Source: VAZQ01 sp963817135
Lineage (GTDB): Bacteria > Pseudomonadota > Alphaproteobacteria > Rhizobiales > Xanthobacteraceae
DNA: 64,000 nt
Assembly: GCA_963817135.1 (NCBI GenBank)
Contig: CAWFNG010000016.1
Span: forward strand, 248,001-312,000
Reading direction: 5' to 3'
Shown: in pieces, positions 1 to 8,768 of the stretch
Layout: each line of letters begins with the position of its first letter
Position numbering within the stretch: position 1 is the stretch's first letter
Notes under the pieces: model-generated
Told to the model about the DNA's origin: nothing
Databases searched by the model: none
What the model saw: the letters and a program-made list of their open reading frames with translations, nothing else
Position numbers and translations under genes: made by a program

Positions 1-1
1 C

Positions 2-268
2 ACGTTCTGGACCATTGCTCTGCCTGGGGCCCTGCCGGTGATCATGACCGGATTCAAGCTCGGAATAGGTATCGGATTGGTGCTGATCGCCGTCGCCGAG
101 ATGGTCGGTGCAAAAAGCGGACTGGGATACCTGATCTGGAGCGCCTGGAGCACGTTTGCCGTCGAGCAAATGTATGTCGGTTTGTTTGCAATCGCCATCA
201 TCGGTTTCCTGATCACGCTCGCGCTCAACGAGCTCGAGCGCGTTATCATTCCGTGGAAAAGCGACTAG
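2..268 (+). CDS. ABC transporter permease, SsuC/TauC type (C-terminal fragment)
   Basis: The reading frame is open from the left window edge, so only the last 88 residues are visible. They hold the end of an inner-membrane permease: the stretch LPGALPVIMTGFKLGIGIG matches the EAA-loop region of nitrate/sulfonate/taurine-type importers, and a last hydrophobic segment (GLFAIAIIGFLITLALN) precedes a short charged tail ending ERVIIPWKSD, which is typical for the family. The partner ATPase and binding protein would lie outside the window. The substrate cannot be told from this fragment. Confidence 0.8.
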   Translation, partial: TFWTIALPGALPVIMTGFKLGIGIGLVLIAVAEMVGAKSGLGYLIWSAWSTFAVEQMYVGLFAIAIIGFLITLALNELERVIIPWKSD

Positions 269-279
269 GGATTAGGCTA

Positions 280-1503
280 TTACGCGGCCGTTTTGGCAGC
301 GACCGCCTCTGACAGCCTGGCCGGAGGATCGGCGCGGCGGAGCACCAGCTCGAGGGAAGCAACTTCCACGCGGTTGCGGCCGCGCTCTTTCGCATGATAG
401 AGCGCCTGGTCCGCCAGACCGAGCAGTGCCGCCAGGTCGAGCGCTCGATCCTCGTTCGCAACCAACCCGATGCTCACTGTCGCAGCGAGCGGGCGTCCTT
501 CCAGGTCGCTCGCCGCTTCGGCGAAAGACGAACGAATGCGTTCAGCGAAGGCGATGGCCTTCTCCCGGCCTGCATTGTAAAGCACGGCCGCGAACTCTTC
601 CCCTCCCAGCCTTCCGATGAGGTCGCAAGAACGTACCGTTTCCCTGGCGACCTGCGCAAAGACCTGGAGCACCCGGTCGCCGACGGCATGACCGAAGCGA
701 TCGTTGATTGATTTGAAATGGTCGAGATCGATCAGCAGCACGGCAGTGGGTACCGGCTCGGAGGCAAGTTGCCTGATGAGTTCGTTGCCGTCGTGCAGGA
801 ACGAGCGCCGATTGGCGATGCTGGTGAGCGGGTCGATCATGGCGGCGGTCCTGTGCCGGTATTCGGTTCGCTCCTTGGCCATGGCGAGCAGAATGAAGGC
901 GATCGCGATGGTGAACAGCAGGGCCTCGAAGCTCAGCACCGTGAGCCACACACTCTCGAACACCTGATTGGCTGGCGACCACGGAAGCATGGAGACCAGG
1001 GGCGTGCGCAGAAGGAACAACGAGCCGTGCGCAAACAGCATGAATATTGCCGGCCAGCGCGAAACCAGCGGCTCGCTGCGACCGCGCCAGAACTCGTAGG
1101 CGGTAAGCCAGGTGTAGCAAGTCACAATCGCCGACGAGAGAAGCACCCGCAGGTGCATGTCGCCGGTAAAGCTCGGCAGGTGGACGACGATGACCCAGGC
1201 TACCGGACCGGCAACGACATACATCGGCAGCGGGGGGCGCCCGTCGAACACGCGGGCACCGCTCCAGGTGATGGCAAAGCTGAGAAACAGCAGCGCATTG
1301 GCAAGATCAATGGAGATCGCCTCGCTCACGCTGCCGTACATCCCGAACAGCACGACCGAGCTTGCGCGCAACAGGTGGGCACAACCCCACCACGCGACTG
1401 CCGAGATTTGCGCATTTTGGATCCAGGCGAACAGCAGGAGCAATCCGAGGATCGCTTCTACATAGATGGTGACCAGGAAAAGCGTATTGACGTCGAGGTT
1501 CAT
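280..1503 (-). CDS. Membrane-bound diguanylate cyclase (GGDEF)
   Basis: A 407-residue protein with about six hydrophobic segments in the first ~215 residues, followed by a GGDEF domain. The active-site motif appears as RLGGEEF near residue 300, with the usual upstream DLDHFKSINDRFGH substrate-binding stretch and downstream VSIGLV. It should make cyclic di-GMP from two GTP at the inner membrane, the membrane part acting as sensor. I see no RxxD inhibitory site directly before the GGEEF motif. The frame opens with GTG at 1506 followed directly by ATG at 1503; I use the ATG. It is convergent with the permease fragment and divergent from cysK. No cognate EAL or PilZ gene is nearby. Confidence 0.9.
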   Translation of the reverse strand: MNLDVNTLFLVTIYVEAILGLLLLFAWIQNAQISAVAWWGCAHLLRASSVVLFGMYGSVSEAISIDLANALLFLSFAITWSGARVFDGRPPLPMYVVAGPVAWVIVVHLPSFTGDMHLRVLLSSAIVTCYTWLTAYEFWRGRSEPLVSRWPAIFMLFAHGSLFLLRTPLVSMLPWSPANQVFESVWLTVLSFEALLFTIAIAFILLAMAKERTEYRHRTAAMIDPLTSIANRRSFLHDGNELIRQLASEPVPTAVLLIDLDHFKSINDRFGHAVGDRVLQVFAQVARETVRSCDLIGRLGGEEFAAVLYNAGREKAIAFAERIRSSFAEAASDLEGRPLAATVSIGLVANEDRALDLAALLGLADQALYHAKERGRNRVEVASLELVLRRADPPARLSEAVAAKTAA

Positions 1504-1729
1504 CACGCGACTGCCGGATGCTTATGGATCGCCAGGATTTCCGCCAATCGATACCGCCCCGGGGCAAAGGAAGCGTGAATGAGGCTTCCAAAGCACGCTT
1601 ATGGTTTAATCAAAGTTTCGATTTTTGCCTGCATTTGAACAAGGCTAAATCCGCCACACTGCCTCTTGCCTGTCGGAGCCCGCCTCCCCTAGTTTAACTT
1701 GCAGTTGCTTTCAGGCGCGAGTAGCGGGC

Positions 1730-2770
1730 ATGCAGACCAGCGACGGTGTCGTCGAGGCGATCGGCAACACTCCTCTCATCCGCCTCAGGCATGCGTCGGC
1801 GCAGACCGGGTGCACAATTCTCGGCAAAGCTGAATTCATAAATCCCGGTCAGTCGGTGAAGGACCGTGCCGCTCGGCAGATGATCCTGGAGGCCGAAAAA
1901 CGCGGCGAGATCAGGCCCGGCGGTCTCGTCGTCGAAAGTACTGCCGGCAATACCGGAATTGGGCTTGCCGTGGTGGCCAATGCGCGCGGCTATCGTACCC
2001 TGATCGTAATACCGGAAACCCAGAGCCAGGAAAAAAAGGACATGCTGCGCCTTTGCGGCGCAGAACTCGTCGAAGTCCCGGCAGTACCCTACAGCAATCC
2101 CAACAATTACCAGCACATCGGCAGGCGGCTGGCGGAGGAGCTGCGCAAGCGCGAGCCAAACGGCGTGTTGTTTGCCGATCAATGGAATAACCTTGACAAC
2201 CGCAAGGCTCACTTCGTTTCGACCGGCCCGGAAATCTGGGCGCAGACCGAAGGCAAGGTCGACGCATTCATTTGTGCCATCGGGACTGGCGGCACGGTTG
2301 CCGGCGTGTCCAGCTATCTGCGCGAGAAAAAGAGGGACATCGTCATCGGGATCGCCGATCCCAAGGGGGCGGCCATGTACAATCTATTCGCCCATGGAGA
2401 AGCGAAGGCGTCCGAAGGCGGCTCGGTTACCGAGGGCATCGGGCTTGGGCGGGTCACCGCGATCATCGAGGACCTCAAAGTCGACAAGCCTTATCTGATC
2501 AGCGATGAGGAGGCGATACCGATCCTGTTCGACCTCATCAAGGACGAGGGCCTGTGCATGGGCGGCTCGACAGGTATCAACGTCGCGGGGGCAATTCAAC
2601 TCGCCAGGGACATGGGGCCGGGTCACACCATTGTCACTATCCTTGCCGATTACGGGAGCCGGTATCAATCGAAGCTGTTCAATCCGCAGTTCCTGCGCAC
2701 AAAACACCTTCCCGTGCCGGATTGGCTTGAGCGGCATGCGGAGGTTAAGGTGCCATACGCAAAGGCCTGA
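1730..2770 (+). CDS. cysK: Cysteine synthase A (O-acetylserine sulfhydrylase)
   Basis: A 346-residue PLP enzyme of the beta family that makes L-cysteine from O-acetylserine and sulfide in the cytoplasm. The PLP lysine is Lys44 in QSVKDRAAR, the substrate loop is STAGNTG at residues 70-76, and the phosphate-binding glycine loop GTGGT is near residue 187. The length is slightly above the classical ~320. The stop is followed directly by the start of the tRNA-editing gene, and sseA then overlaps that gene by 4 bp, so the three look like one operon joining cysteine formation with sulfur transfer. A cystathionine beta-synthase-like activity cannot be excluded, but the sequence looks most like CysK. 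Confidence 0.88.
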   Translation: MQTSDGVVEAIGNTPLIRLRHASAQTGCTILGKAEFINPGQSVKDRAARQMILEAEKRGEIRPGGLVVESTAGNTGIGLAVVANARGYRTLIVIPETQSQEKKDMLRLCGAELVEVPAVPYSNPNNYQHIGRRLAEELRKREPNGVLFADQWNNLDNRKAHFVSTGPEIWAQTEGKVDAFICAIGTGGTVAGVSSYLREKKRDIVIGIADPKGAAMYNLFAHGEAKASEGGSVTEGIGLGRVTAIIEDLKVDKPYLISDEEAIPILFDLIKDEGLCMGGSTGINVAGAIQLARDMGPGHTIVTILADYGSRYQSKLFNPQFLRTKHLPVPDWLERHAEVKVPYAKA

Positions 2771-3538
2771 ATGTCGGTTATTTTGCCCAGCATTGCATTC
2801 CAAATGTCCACTGACTGTCTTTTCCGGGAAGATTCTTATCTCAAGGAGTGCAGCGCTACCGTGGTCGGCTTTACCGACGTCGGCGGCGTCGTGCTTGACC
2901 GCACCGTGTTCTATGCGGCATCGGGCGGACAGCCTGCCGACCGCGGCGTGCTCACCACCGCCACCGGGGACGCCGTTCTCATCGAGGGCGCGAACTATAG
3001 CGATAGTGAAAAGAGCGCCATCGCCCATCTTCCCGCCGCCGCTACCGGTTTGAGTTTGAAGGTCGGCGAGCCGGTTCACGCCGTCATCGATTGGGAGCTG
3101 CGTTATGCGCGCATGCGCATGCATACCGCGCTGCACTTGTTATCCGCGGTGCTGCCCTATCCGGTCACCGGCGGAGCGATCGGCGATCGGGATGGCCGGC
3201 TCGACTTCGATATTCCCGAGGCGGGTCTCGACAAGGAGGAGATCACGGCGAAGCTCGCAAGCATGATCGCGGCGAGCGCCGAGGTGCGGCTGCGCTGGAT
3301 CACCGATGCGGAGCTGCAAGCCAAACCTGCTCTGGTAAAGACCATGTCGGTAAAGCCGCCCATGGGCACTGGGCGCATTCGTTTGATTGAGATCGTCGGT
3401 TACGATCTCCAACCGTGCGGCGGTACCCATGTGCGCACAACCGCCGAGATCGGCGACGTTCGGGTGACCCAGATCGAGAAAAAAGGCCGGCAGAACCGGC
3501 GTGTGCGCATTGCCTTTGCATCGGAAAGCGCGCCATGA
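2771..3538 (+). CDS. Alanyl-tRNA editing protein, AlaX family
   Basis: A 255-residue stand-alone homologue of the AlaRS editing domain. It should hydrolyse Ser-tRNA(Ala) or Gly-tRNA(Ala) in trans. Both zinc-binding motifs are present: HxxxH as HTALH (~residue 120) and CxxxH as CGGTH (~residue 216). The length fits the AlaX-M group, which also has an N-terminal beta-barrel domain. ATG 2771 follows the cysK stop without a gap and has AAAGG just upstream; an internal ATG at 2804 (MSTDCLFRED) matches typical family N-termini and is an alternative. The 3' end overlaps sseA by ATGA. Its place between a serine-consuming cysteine enzyme and a sulfurtransferase suggests co-expression but does not prove a metabolic link. 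Confidence 0.88.
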   Translation: MSVILPSIAFQMSTDCLFREDSYLKECSATVVGFTDVGGVVLDRTVFYAASGGQPADRGVLTTATGDAVLIEGANYSDSEKSAIAHLPAAATGLSLKVGEPVHAVIDWELRYARMRMHTALHLLSAVLPYPVTGGAIGDRDGRLDFDIPEAGLDKEEITAKLASMIAASAEVRLRWITDAELQAKPALVKTMSVKPPMGTGRIRLIEIVGYDLQPCGGTHVRTTAEIGDVRVTQIEKKGRQNRRVRIAFASESAP

Positions 3539-4398
3539 GCGCAGCACCACACAGCCGTTGGCTGGTCTCGACCGACTGGCTTGCGGCGCGACTTGGGGCG
3601 GTCGACCTGAGCGTGGTCGATGGCTCCTGGTATCTGCCGGATATGCAGCGCGATGCGGCAAGGGAATATCTGGCGGGCCACATCCCAGGCGCTGTGCGCT
3701 TCGACATCGATGAGATCGCCGACCGTTCGAGCGCGCTCCCCCACATGCTCCCAAACGAAGGTACGTTCGCGCAGGACATGGGCGCGCTTGGCATTGCCGA
3801 TACCGATACCATTGTCGTGTACAACGGTGCCGGATATTTCTCCTCACCACGCGTCTGGTGGACGTTCCGTCTGTTCGGCGCCGAAAAGGTTTTTATCCTC
3901 GATGGCGGCTTGGCCAAATGGATGGAGGAGGCTCGGCCCCTCCAGCAAGGACCGGTACTGCGCGCTCCGCGCACATTCCGTCCCCGCAAACGCTCGGAAT
4001 TGGTGGCGTCGTTGGATTCAGTCCGTGCCGCTTTGCATAACAATTCGGCGCAGGTGGTGGATGCTCGTTCGGCCGAGCGCTTTCGCGGACAAGCTCCGGA
4101 GCCGCGGCCCGGCGTGCGCTCCGGACACATGCCCGGCGCACTGAACGTTCCGTCAAGCGCGGTCCTCGAAAACGAAAGGCTCGCCGCTCCCGACAAGATA
4201 AGGCGCGCATTCGAACTGGGCCGCGTCGATCTTGACCGGCCGATCATCACCAGCTGCGGATCCGGCGTTTCGGCTGCCACGCTCTGGCTTGCGCTCGATG
4301 CTATCGGCAAGGAGCCTGCCGCGCTCTACGACGGCTCCTGGTCGGAATGGGGAGCGCGCCCCGACCTGCCGATCGAACCGAAGCAGGATTTGAGGTAG
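3535..4398 (+). CDS. sseA: 3-mercaptopyruvate sulfurtransferase (tandem rhodanese)
   Basis: A 287-residue protein with two rhodanese domains. The N-terminal domain (residues ~8-135) lacks the catalytic cysteine. The C-terminal one (~155-280) has Cys241 in TSCGSGVSA, the CG[S/T]GV loop of mercaptopyruvate sulfurtransferases rather than the CRxGxx loop of thiosulfate sulfurtransferases. It would move sulfur from 3-mercaptopyruvate to an acceptor thiol or cyanide. The start chosen is the ATG at 3535, whose ATGA overlaps the stop of the editing gene; a longer open frame starting at 3415 would overlap that gene and is unlikely. It closes the cysK operon. Confidence 0.9.
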   Translation: MSAAPHSRWLVSTDWLAARLGAVDLSVVDGSWYLPDMQRDAAREYLAGHIPGAVRFDIDEIADRSSALPHMLPNEGTFAQDMGALGIADTDTIVVYNGAGYFSSPRVWWTFRLFGAEKVFILDGGLAKWMEEARPLQQGPVLRAPRTFRPRKRSELVASLDSVRAALHNNSAQVVDARSAERFRGQAPEPRPGVRSGHMPGALNVPSSAVLENERLAAPDKIRRAFELGRVDLDRPIITSCGSGVSAATLWLALDAIGKEPAALYDGSWSEWGARPDLPIEPKQDLR

Positions 4399-4463
4399 TC
4401 GTCAGCAATGTGCCAATTGCTGCCGTGACCAGATGCAGCAATCTGCGTGTGCAGAATACCGAT

Positions 4464-5420
4464 TTACTCGATCACCTCGTCGGCGGTGGCGAGCAGCGAC
4501 GGCGGCAGGACAATGCCGAGCATCCTTGCCGTCTGATGGTTGATGACCAACTCGAACTTCGACGCCTGCTCGACTGGCAGGTCCGCAGGTTTCGCGCCCT
4601 TGAGGATCCGGCCGGTATAGACACCGACTTGACGATACGCATCCCTAATGTTCGTTCCATAACTCATCAGACCGCCGACTTCGACGATTTCACGCGATGC
4701 ATATATCGCGGGGATCGAAGCTGTGTGCCGCGATTGAACAAAATAGGGGTCGGGGCTGACGAAGAGGGCATCCGGCTGCCCGCGCACGAAGGTTGTGAAA
4801 GCCGCATCGATCTCGCCCCTGGTGGTGGCTTTGACGGTCTGAATTTGCAACCCAAGGGGGCGCGCCGCAGAGTTCACGTCTCTCACCGTGGTGTTGGCAA
4901 TAACAGTATTTTCCGGATTGATGAACAAGGCTATCCGCTCGGCGGCAGGCACCAGTTCATGCAACAGCTCCAGCTGCTTTGCCACCAATTCACCAATAAT
5001 GATATTGATCCCTGTCAGGTTGCCGCCCGGCCGGGCGAGGCTAGTGACAAGACCAAGAGTCACCGGGTCTTCGTTGACGATGAAGACGACGGGGATGTTC
5101 GTGGTTGCCGTTTTGGCTGCGAACGCCGCAGCGGGACCTCCGGTTGCCGCGATAACGGCGACCCGTCGGCTAACCAAGTCGGTTGCCAGCGCCGGTAGCC
5201 GATCGATTTGGTTTTCTGCCCAGCGGTATTCAATCGCCACGTTTTCGCCCTCAACAAAGCCCTGCTCCTTCAGGCCTTGGCTGAATTTGCGCAGGCGCTC
5301 AGTATCAGGCGAGGTGCTGTTGAGAAATCCGGCCACCGGCATCGCCGGCTGCTGCGCGCGCGCCGCAAGCGGCCATGCCACCGCGCCGCCGACCAGCGTG
5401 ATGAACTCGCGCCGTCTCAT
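4464..5420 (-). CDS. ABC transporter substrate-binding protein, ABC_sub_bind family
   Basis: A 318-residue exported protein. It begins MRRREFITLVGGAVAWPLAARAQ, a Tat-type signal with the RREF motif and an Ala-x-Ala cleavage site, and continues as a two-lobed periplasmic binding protein of the ABC_sub_bind (TrpX-like) family. In Rhizobiales these are numerous and often stand alone without permease or ATPase genes, as here. The ligand is unknown; some relatives bind aromatic amino acids. It lies convergent to sseA and divergent from the persulfide dioxygenase. A short remnant of a second copy of its C-terminus lies near 59.93 kb. Confidence 0.85.
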   Translation of the reverse strand: MRRREFITLVGGAVAWPLAARAQQPAMPVAGFLNSTSPDTERLRKFSQGLKEQGFVEGENVAIEYRWAENQIDRLPALATDLVSRRVAVIAATGGPAAAFAAKTATTNIPVVFIVNEDPVTLGLVTSLARPGGNLTGINIIIGELVAKQLELLHELVPAAERIALFINPENTVIANTTVRDVNSAARPLGLQIQTVKATTRGEIDAAFTTFVRGQPDALFVSPDPYFVQSRHTASIPAIYASREIVEVGGLMSYGTNIRDAYRQVGVYTGRILKGAKPADLPVEQASKFELVINHQTARMLGIVLPPSLLATADEVIE

Positions 5421-5669
5421 GGATTAGCCCTCAGGTCGAGGACCACACCCTAGCACATCATCGGAAAGCGAGCCTGTGCATCACAGCAAAATGGCCGCTT
5501 ATGTCTTAGGGTCAAAACCCGCCGTTACCGCGCCGCAACATGAAGGTGATTTTCCAAGCAAAGTTGTCGCGATGGCTGAAGCGTCTCCGCGCTTTTAGCG
5601 GCAACCTGAACTAGCTATATTGGTGGGTGCGGCTGAAGAGATTCTCATTCCTGCGCAGCCGAGGCAGCC

Positions 5670-6707
5670 ATGATTTTTCGCCAGCTTTTCGACAGCGTCT
5701 CCGGCACCTACACCTATCTCCTTGCCAGCCGGCAGGGCGGCGAAGCGCTGATCATCGATCCCGTCGTGGAAAAGGTGGATCGCTATATCCAGCTGGTAAA
5801 CGAGCTGGACCTCAAGCTCGTCAAGGCAGTCGACACCCATCTGCACGCCGATCACATCACCGGGCTTGGCGCCCTGCGCGATCGCACCCACTGCATTACG
5901 GTGATGGGAGAGCGCAGCAAGGTGGACGTGGTATCGATGCGGCTTTCCGAGGGCGACAAGCTCACCATCGAAGGCGTCGCGCTCGACGTGCTGTACACCC
6001 CCGGTCACACCGACGATTCATACAGCTTCCTGTTCTCCGATCGCGTATTCACCGGCGACACCCTCCTCATCCGCGGCACCGGCCGCACCGATTTTCAGAA
6101 CGGCGACGCACGCGCCCAATACGATTCGATTTTCAACAAGCTGCTGCGGCTCCCCGACGACACAATGGTTTTCCCCGCCCATGACTACAAGGGCGAGACG
6201 GTATCTACCATCGGCGAGGAGAAGCGGTACAATCCGCGACTGCAGGTGAAATCGATCGACCAGTACGTCGAGTTGATGAACAACCTCAAGCTGCCCAATC
6301 CCAAGATGATGGATGTGGCGGTTCCCGCCAACATGCATGTCGGCCTCGCGCAGGAACGCATCGAGCAGCAAGGCTGGGCGCTGCGTGCCTGCGATGCGCT
6401 TGCCCTGCGGAGTCGTGCCGATGTCGCGTTCGTCGACTTGCGCGAGCGCGGTGAGCGCGAGAAGCACGGCGTCATTCCAGGGTCGCTGCATGCCCCCTAC
6501 CCCGACCTCAAAGAAAACGTCGAGCCTGGCGGAATGTTGCATGAGCTCGCGCGCGCGACCGGCAAGCGCATCCTGTTCTATTGCGCGTTCGGCGAGCGCT
6601 CGGCCATGGCAGTCGAGGCCGCCCACCAGGCGGGAATTGACAATGCCTGCCATATCACCGGCGGGCTTGCGGCGTGGAAAAAGGCCGACGGCCCGGTGGC
6701 GCATTAG
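5670..6707 (+). CDS. ETHE1-like persulfide dioxygenase fused to rhodanese
   Basis: A 345-residue fusion. Residues 1-~235 form a metallo-beta-lactamase fold with THLHADH (His57, His59, Asp61, His62), a second His in TPGHTDD and Asp in FTGDTLL, followed by the ETHE1 signature GTGRTDFQ. Residues ~245-345 form a rhodanese domain with the active cysteine in FYCAFGERS. ETHE1-type enzymes oxidise glutathione persulfide to sulfite, using one mononuclear iron; a fused rhodanese would use or supply the persulfide/thiosulfate. This fits the cysK/sseA/metC surroundings as a sulfide-detoxifying step. It is monocistronic, with a palindromic repeat directly after the stop. Confidence 0.88.
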   Translation: MIFRQLFDSVSGTYTYLLASRQGGEALIIDPVVEKVDRYIQLVNELDLKLVKAVDTHLHADHITGLGALRDRTHCITVMGERSKVDVVSMRLSEGDKLTIEGVALDVLYTPGHTDDSYSFLFSDRVFTGDTLLIRGTGRTDFQNGDARAQYDSIFNKLLRLPDDTMVFPAHDYKGETVSTIGEEKRYNPRLQVKSIDQYVELMNNLKLPNPKMMDVAVPANMHVGLAQERIEQQGWALRACDALALRSRADVAFVDLRERGEREKHGVIPGSLHAPYPDLKENVEPGGMLHELARATGKRILFYCAFGERSAMAVEAAHQAGIDNACHITGGLAAWKKADGPVAH

Positions 6708-6736
6708 GCCAGCTTCAAAAAGCGAGTTACATCGGT

Positions 6737-6847
6737 GTCATTCCGGGGCGCGGCCGGAACGAAGTGAAGGCCGAGAGCCCGGAATCCATAACCCCCGTCT
6801 GTGGCTATGGATTCCGGTCTCGCCGCTACGCGGCGCCCCGGAATGAC
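6737..6847. repeat. Dispersed palindromic element (nested inverted repeat)
   Basis: Outer arms of 15 bp (GTCATTCCGGGGCGC at 6737-6751 and its exact complement at 6833-6847) enclose inner arms of 10 bp (GGAATCCATA at 6781-6790, complement at 6806-6815). The nested hairpin sits between two convergent genes, where it could also end transcription. The CATTCCGGGGCGC ends are familiar from abundant intergenic repeats of Bradyrhizobium-like genomes (recalled, not searched). Confidence 0.8.
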
Positions 6848-6850
6848 AGA

Positions 6851-7621
6851 TCAGCGCAGTATCTGGCTCAGAAACAGTTTCGTGCGCTCGTGCTGCGGGC
6901 GATTGAAGAACGCTTCGGGCTCGTTGCTCTCGATAATCTGCCCCTCATCCATGAGAACCATGCGGTTGGCTACCTGACGCGCAAACCCCATCTCGTGACT
7001 GACTACCAGCATGGTCATGCCGTCGAGCGCGAGCGCGACCATGCTGTCAAGTACCTCCTTGACCATCTCCGGATCGAGCGCCGAAGTGGGTTCATCGAAC
7101 AGCATGACCTTCGGCGACATGCACAGCGCGCGGGCGATCGCCACCCGCTGCTGCTGGCCGCCGGAAAGCTGGCCAGGATATTTGTTCGCCTGCTCGGGAA
7201 TGCGCACGCGTTCGAGTTGGCGCAAGGCAATCGCCTCGGCCTCCTTCTTCGGCATTTTGCGGACCCAGATCGGGGCCAGAGTGCAGTTCTCAAGCACCGT
7301 CAAATGCGGAAACAGATTGAACTGCTGAAACACCATGCCGACTTCGCGACGGACGGCATCGATCCTTTTGAGATCGGCCGCCAATTCGATCCCGTCAACG
7401 ACGATGCGTCCGCGCTGCCATTCCTCCAGCCGGTTGATGCACCGTAGCAGGGTCGATTTCCCGCTGCCCGAAGGGCCGCAAATCACGATGCGCTCCCTGC
7501 GTTGCACGGTCAGGTCGATCCCCCGCAAAACGTGAAAGCTGCCAAACCATTTGTCGACGCCGATCATCTCCACGGCGGGCGCATTCGAACCAGCGCTCTG
7601 CATCTGATCGAGGTCGGTCAT
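6851..7621 (-). CDS. aapP: General L-amino acid ABC transporter, ATP-binding protein
   Basis: A 256-residue ATPase of the polar-amino-acid (GlnQ/AapP) type. Walker A is GPSGSGKST, the Q-loop is VFQQFNLFPHLTV, the signature is LSGGQQQR and Walker B is VMLFDEPTSALD, with the switch His in VVSHEMG. It energises import of a broad range of L-amino acids with two permeases and the periplasmic AapJ. It is last in the order aapJ-aapQ-aapM-aapP and starts 4 bp after aapM ends. The downstream side meets a palindromic repeat that may terminate the operon. Confidence 0.93.
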   Translation of the reverse strand: MTDLDQMQSAGSNAPAVEMIGVDKWFGSFHVLRGIDLTVQRRERIVICGPSGSGKSTLLRCINRLEEWQRGRIVVDGIELAADLKRIDAVRREVGMVFQQFNLFPHLTVLENCTLAPIWVRKMPKKEAEAIALRQLERVRIPEQANKYPGQLSGGQQQRVAIARALCMSPKVMLFDEPTSALDPEMVKEVLDSMVALALDGMTMLVVSHEMGFARQVANRMVLMDEGQIIESNEPEAFFNRPQHERTKLFLSQILR

Positions 7622-7625
7622 GATC

Positions 7626-8768
7626 TCAGCCGCGCGCGCCGGTGTTCAAGCGCCGCTCCACAAAAAGCGCGTAGCGCGAGATTGCAAAGCTCACCAGAAA
7701 ATAGATCATGCCGGCAAAGGCAAAGCCGGTGAACAGCGTCGTCGGAGTCGCCCAGGTCGGATCGGCGAACGCCGCCCGCAATTGTCCAAGCAAATCGAAG
7801 ATGGCGACGATCAACACGAGGCTCGTATCCTTGAACAGCGAAATGAATGAGTTGACGATCCCGGGAATGACCAGGCGCAGCGCTTGCGGCAGGATCACCA
7901 GCGCCATCATGCGCCAATAGCCCAGGCCCAAGGCGATGGCGGCTTCAAATTGACCGCGCGGAACCGCCTGCAATCCGCCGCGCACCACCTCGGCCATATA
8001 GGCGCCCGCAAACAGCACCACGCCGATGAGCACGCGCAGCAGCCCGTCAATCCGCCAATTGCCCGGCAGAAAGAACGGCAGCATGTAGGTGGCAAAGAAC
8101 AATACGGTGATCAGCGGCACGCCGCGCCAGAGCTCGATGAATGCAATGCTCAGGGTTCGTATGATGGGCAGCCCGGAACGCCGGCCGAGCGCCAGCAGAA
8201 TTCCAATCGGCAGAGAAAAGACAATACCGGTAAACGAGATTACCAAGGTAATCAGAAACCCACCCCATAACCGTGTCTCGACGTGGGGCAAACCGAACGC
8301 GCCGCCGACGAGAAGGAAAAATGCGATGATTGGAAAGGCCGCGACGAGAACAATCGTGTTCAACTGTTTATACGGCAGCTGCGGAATGAGAAGCGGGACG
8401 ATAACGAGCGCACCCAAGATGTAGGTGACATTGACGCGCCAGTGTTCGCTTTCCGGGTAGAAGCCGTACATCAACTGCGGAAACTTCGCTTTGATGAACG
8501 GCCAGCAGGCGCCAACTTCATGGCCGACAGTCTCCCTCAGGCAATCGATACGGCTTGCGCCGTCCCACACCGCATCGAGCAGAAGAAATTTGATGGACGG
8601 CCAGAGCAGCAACGCGAGCACAGCCGCGCTGATCACGGTCAGCATCGCATTGCCGGGACTATCGAACAGGCGTCCGCGCGTCCACGCCGACACGCCCAGT
8701 CGACCCAGCGGCGGCGGCTCGGGTTCCAGCATGCTTCGTCGAATATAAGAGGGCTGCAGCAGCGCCAT
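7626..8768 (-). CDS. aapM: General L-amino acid ABC transporter, permease
   Basis: A 380-residue inner-membrane permease of the His/Glu/Gln/Arg/opine type. About eight hydrophobic segments can be seen, the first near residue 40 after a Pro-rich cytoplasmic start. The EAA loop shows as GQFEAAIALGLGYWRMMALVI. A large periplasmic loop with Cys residues (DCLRETVGHEVGACWP) follows the first membrane segment, as in other AapM proteins. The length fits the usual ~384. Its start overlaps the aapQ stop by ATGA, so the two permeases are probably translationally coupled. Confidence 0.92.
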   Translation of the reverse strand: MALLQPSYIRRSMLEPEPPPLGRLGVSAWTRGRLFDSPGNAMLTVISAAVLALLLWPSIKFLLLDAVWDGASRIDCLRETVGHEVGACWPFIKAKFPQLMYGFYPESEHWRVNVTYILGALVIVPLLIPQLPYKQLNTIVLVAAFPIIAFFLLVGGAFGLPHVETRLWGGFLITLVISFTGIVFSLPIGILLALGRRSGLPIIRTLSIAFIELWRGVPLITVLFFATYMLPFFLPGNWRIDGLLRVLIGVVLFAGAYMAEVVRGGLQAVPRGQFEAAIALGLGYWRMMALVILPQALRLVIPGIVNSFISLFKDTSLVLIVAIFDLLGQLRAAFADPTWATPTTLFTGFAFAGMIYFLVSFAISRYALFVERRLNTGARG

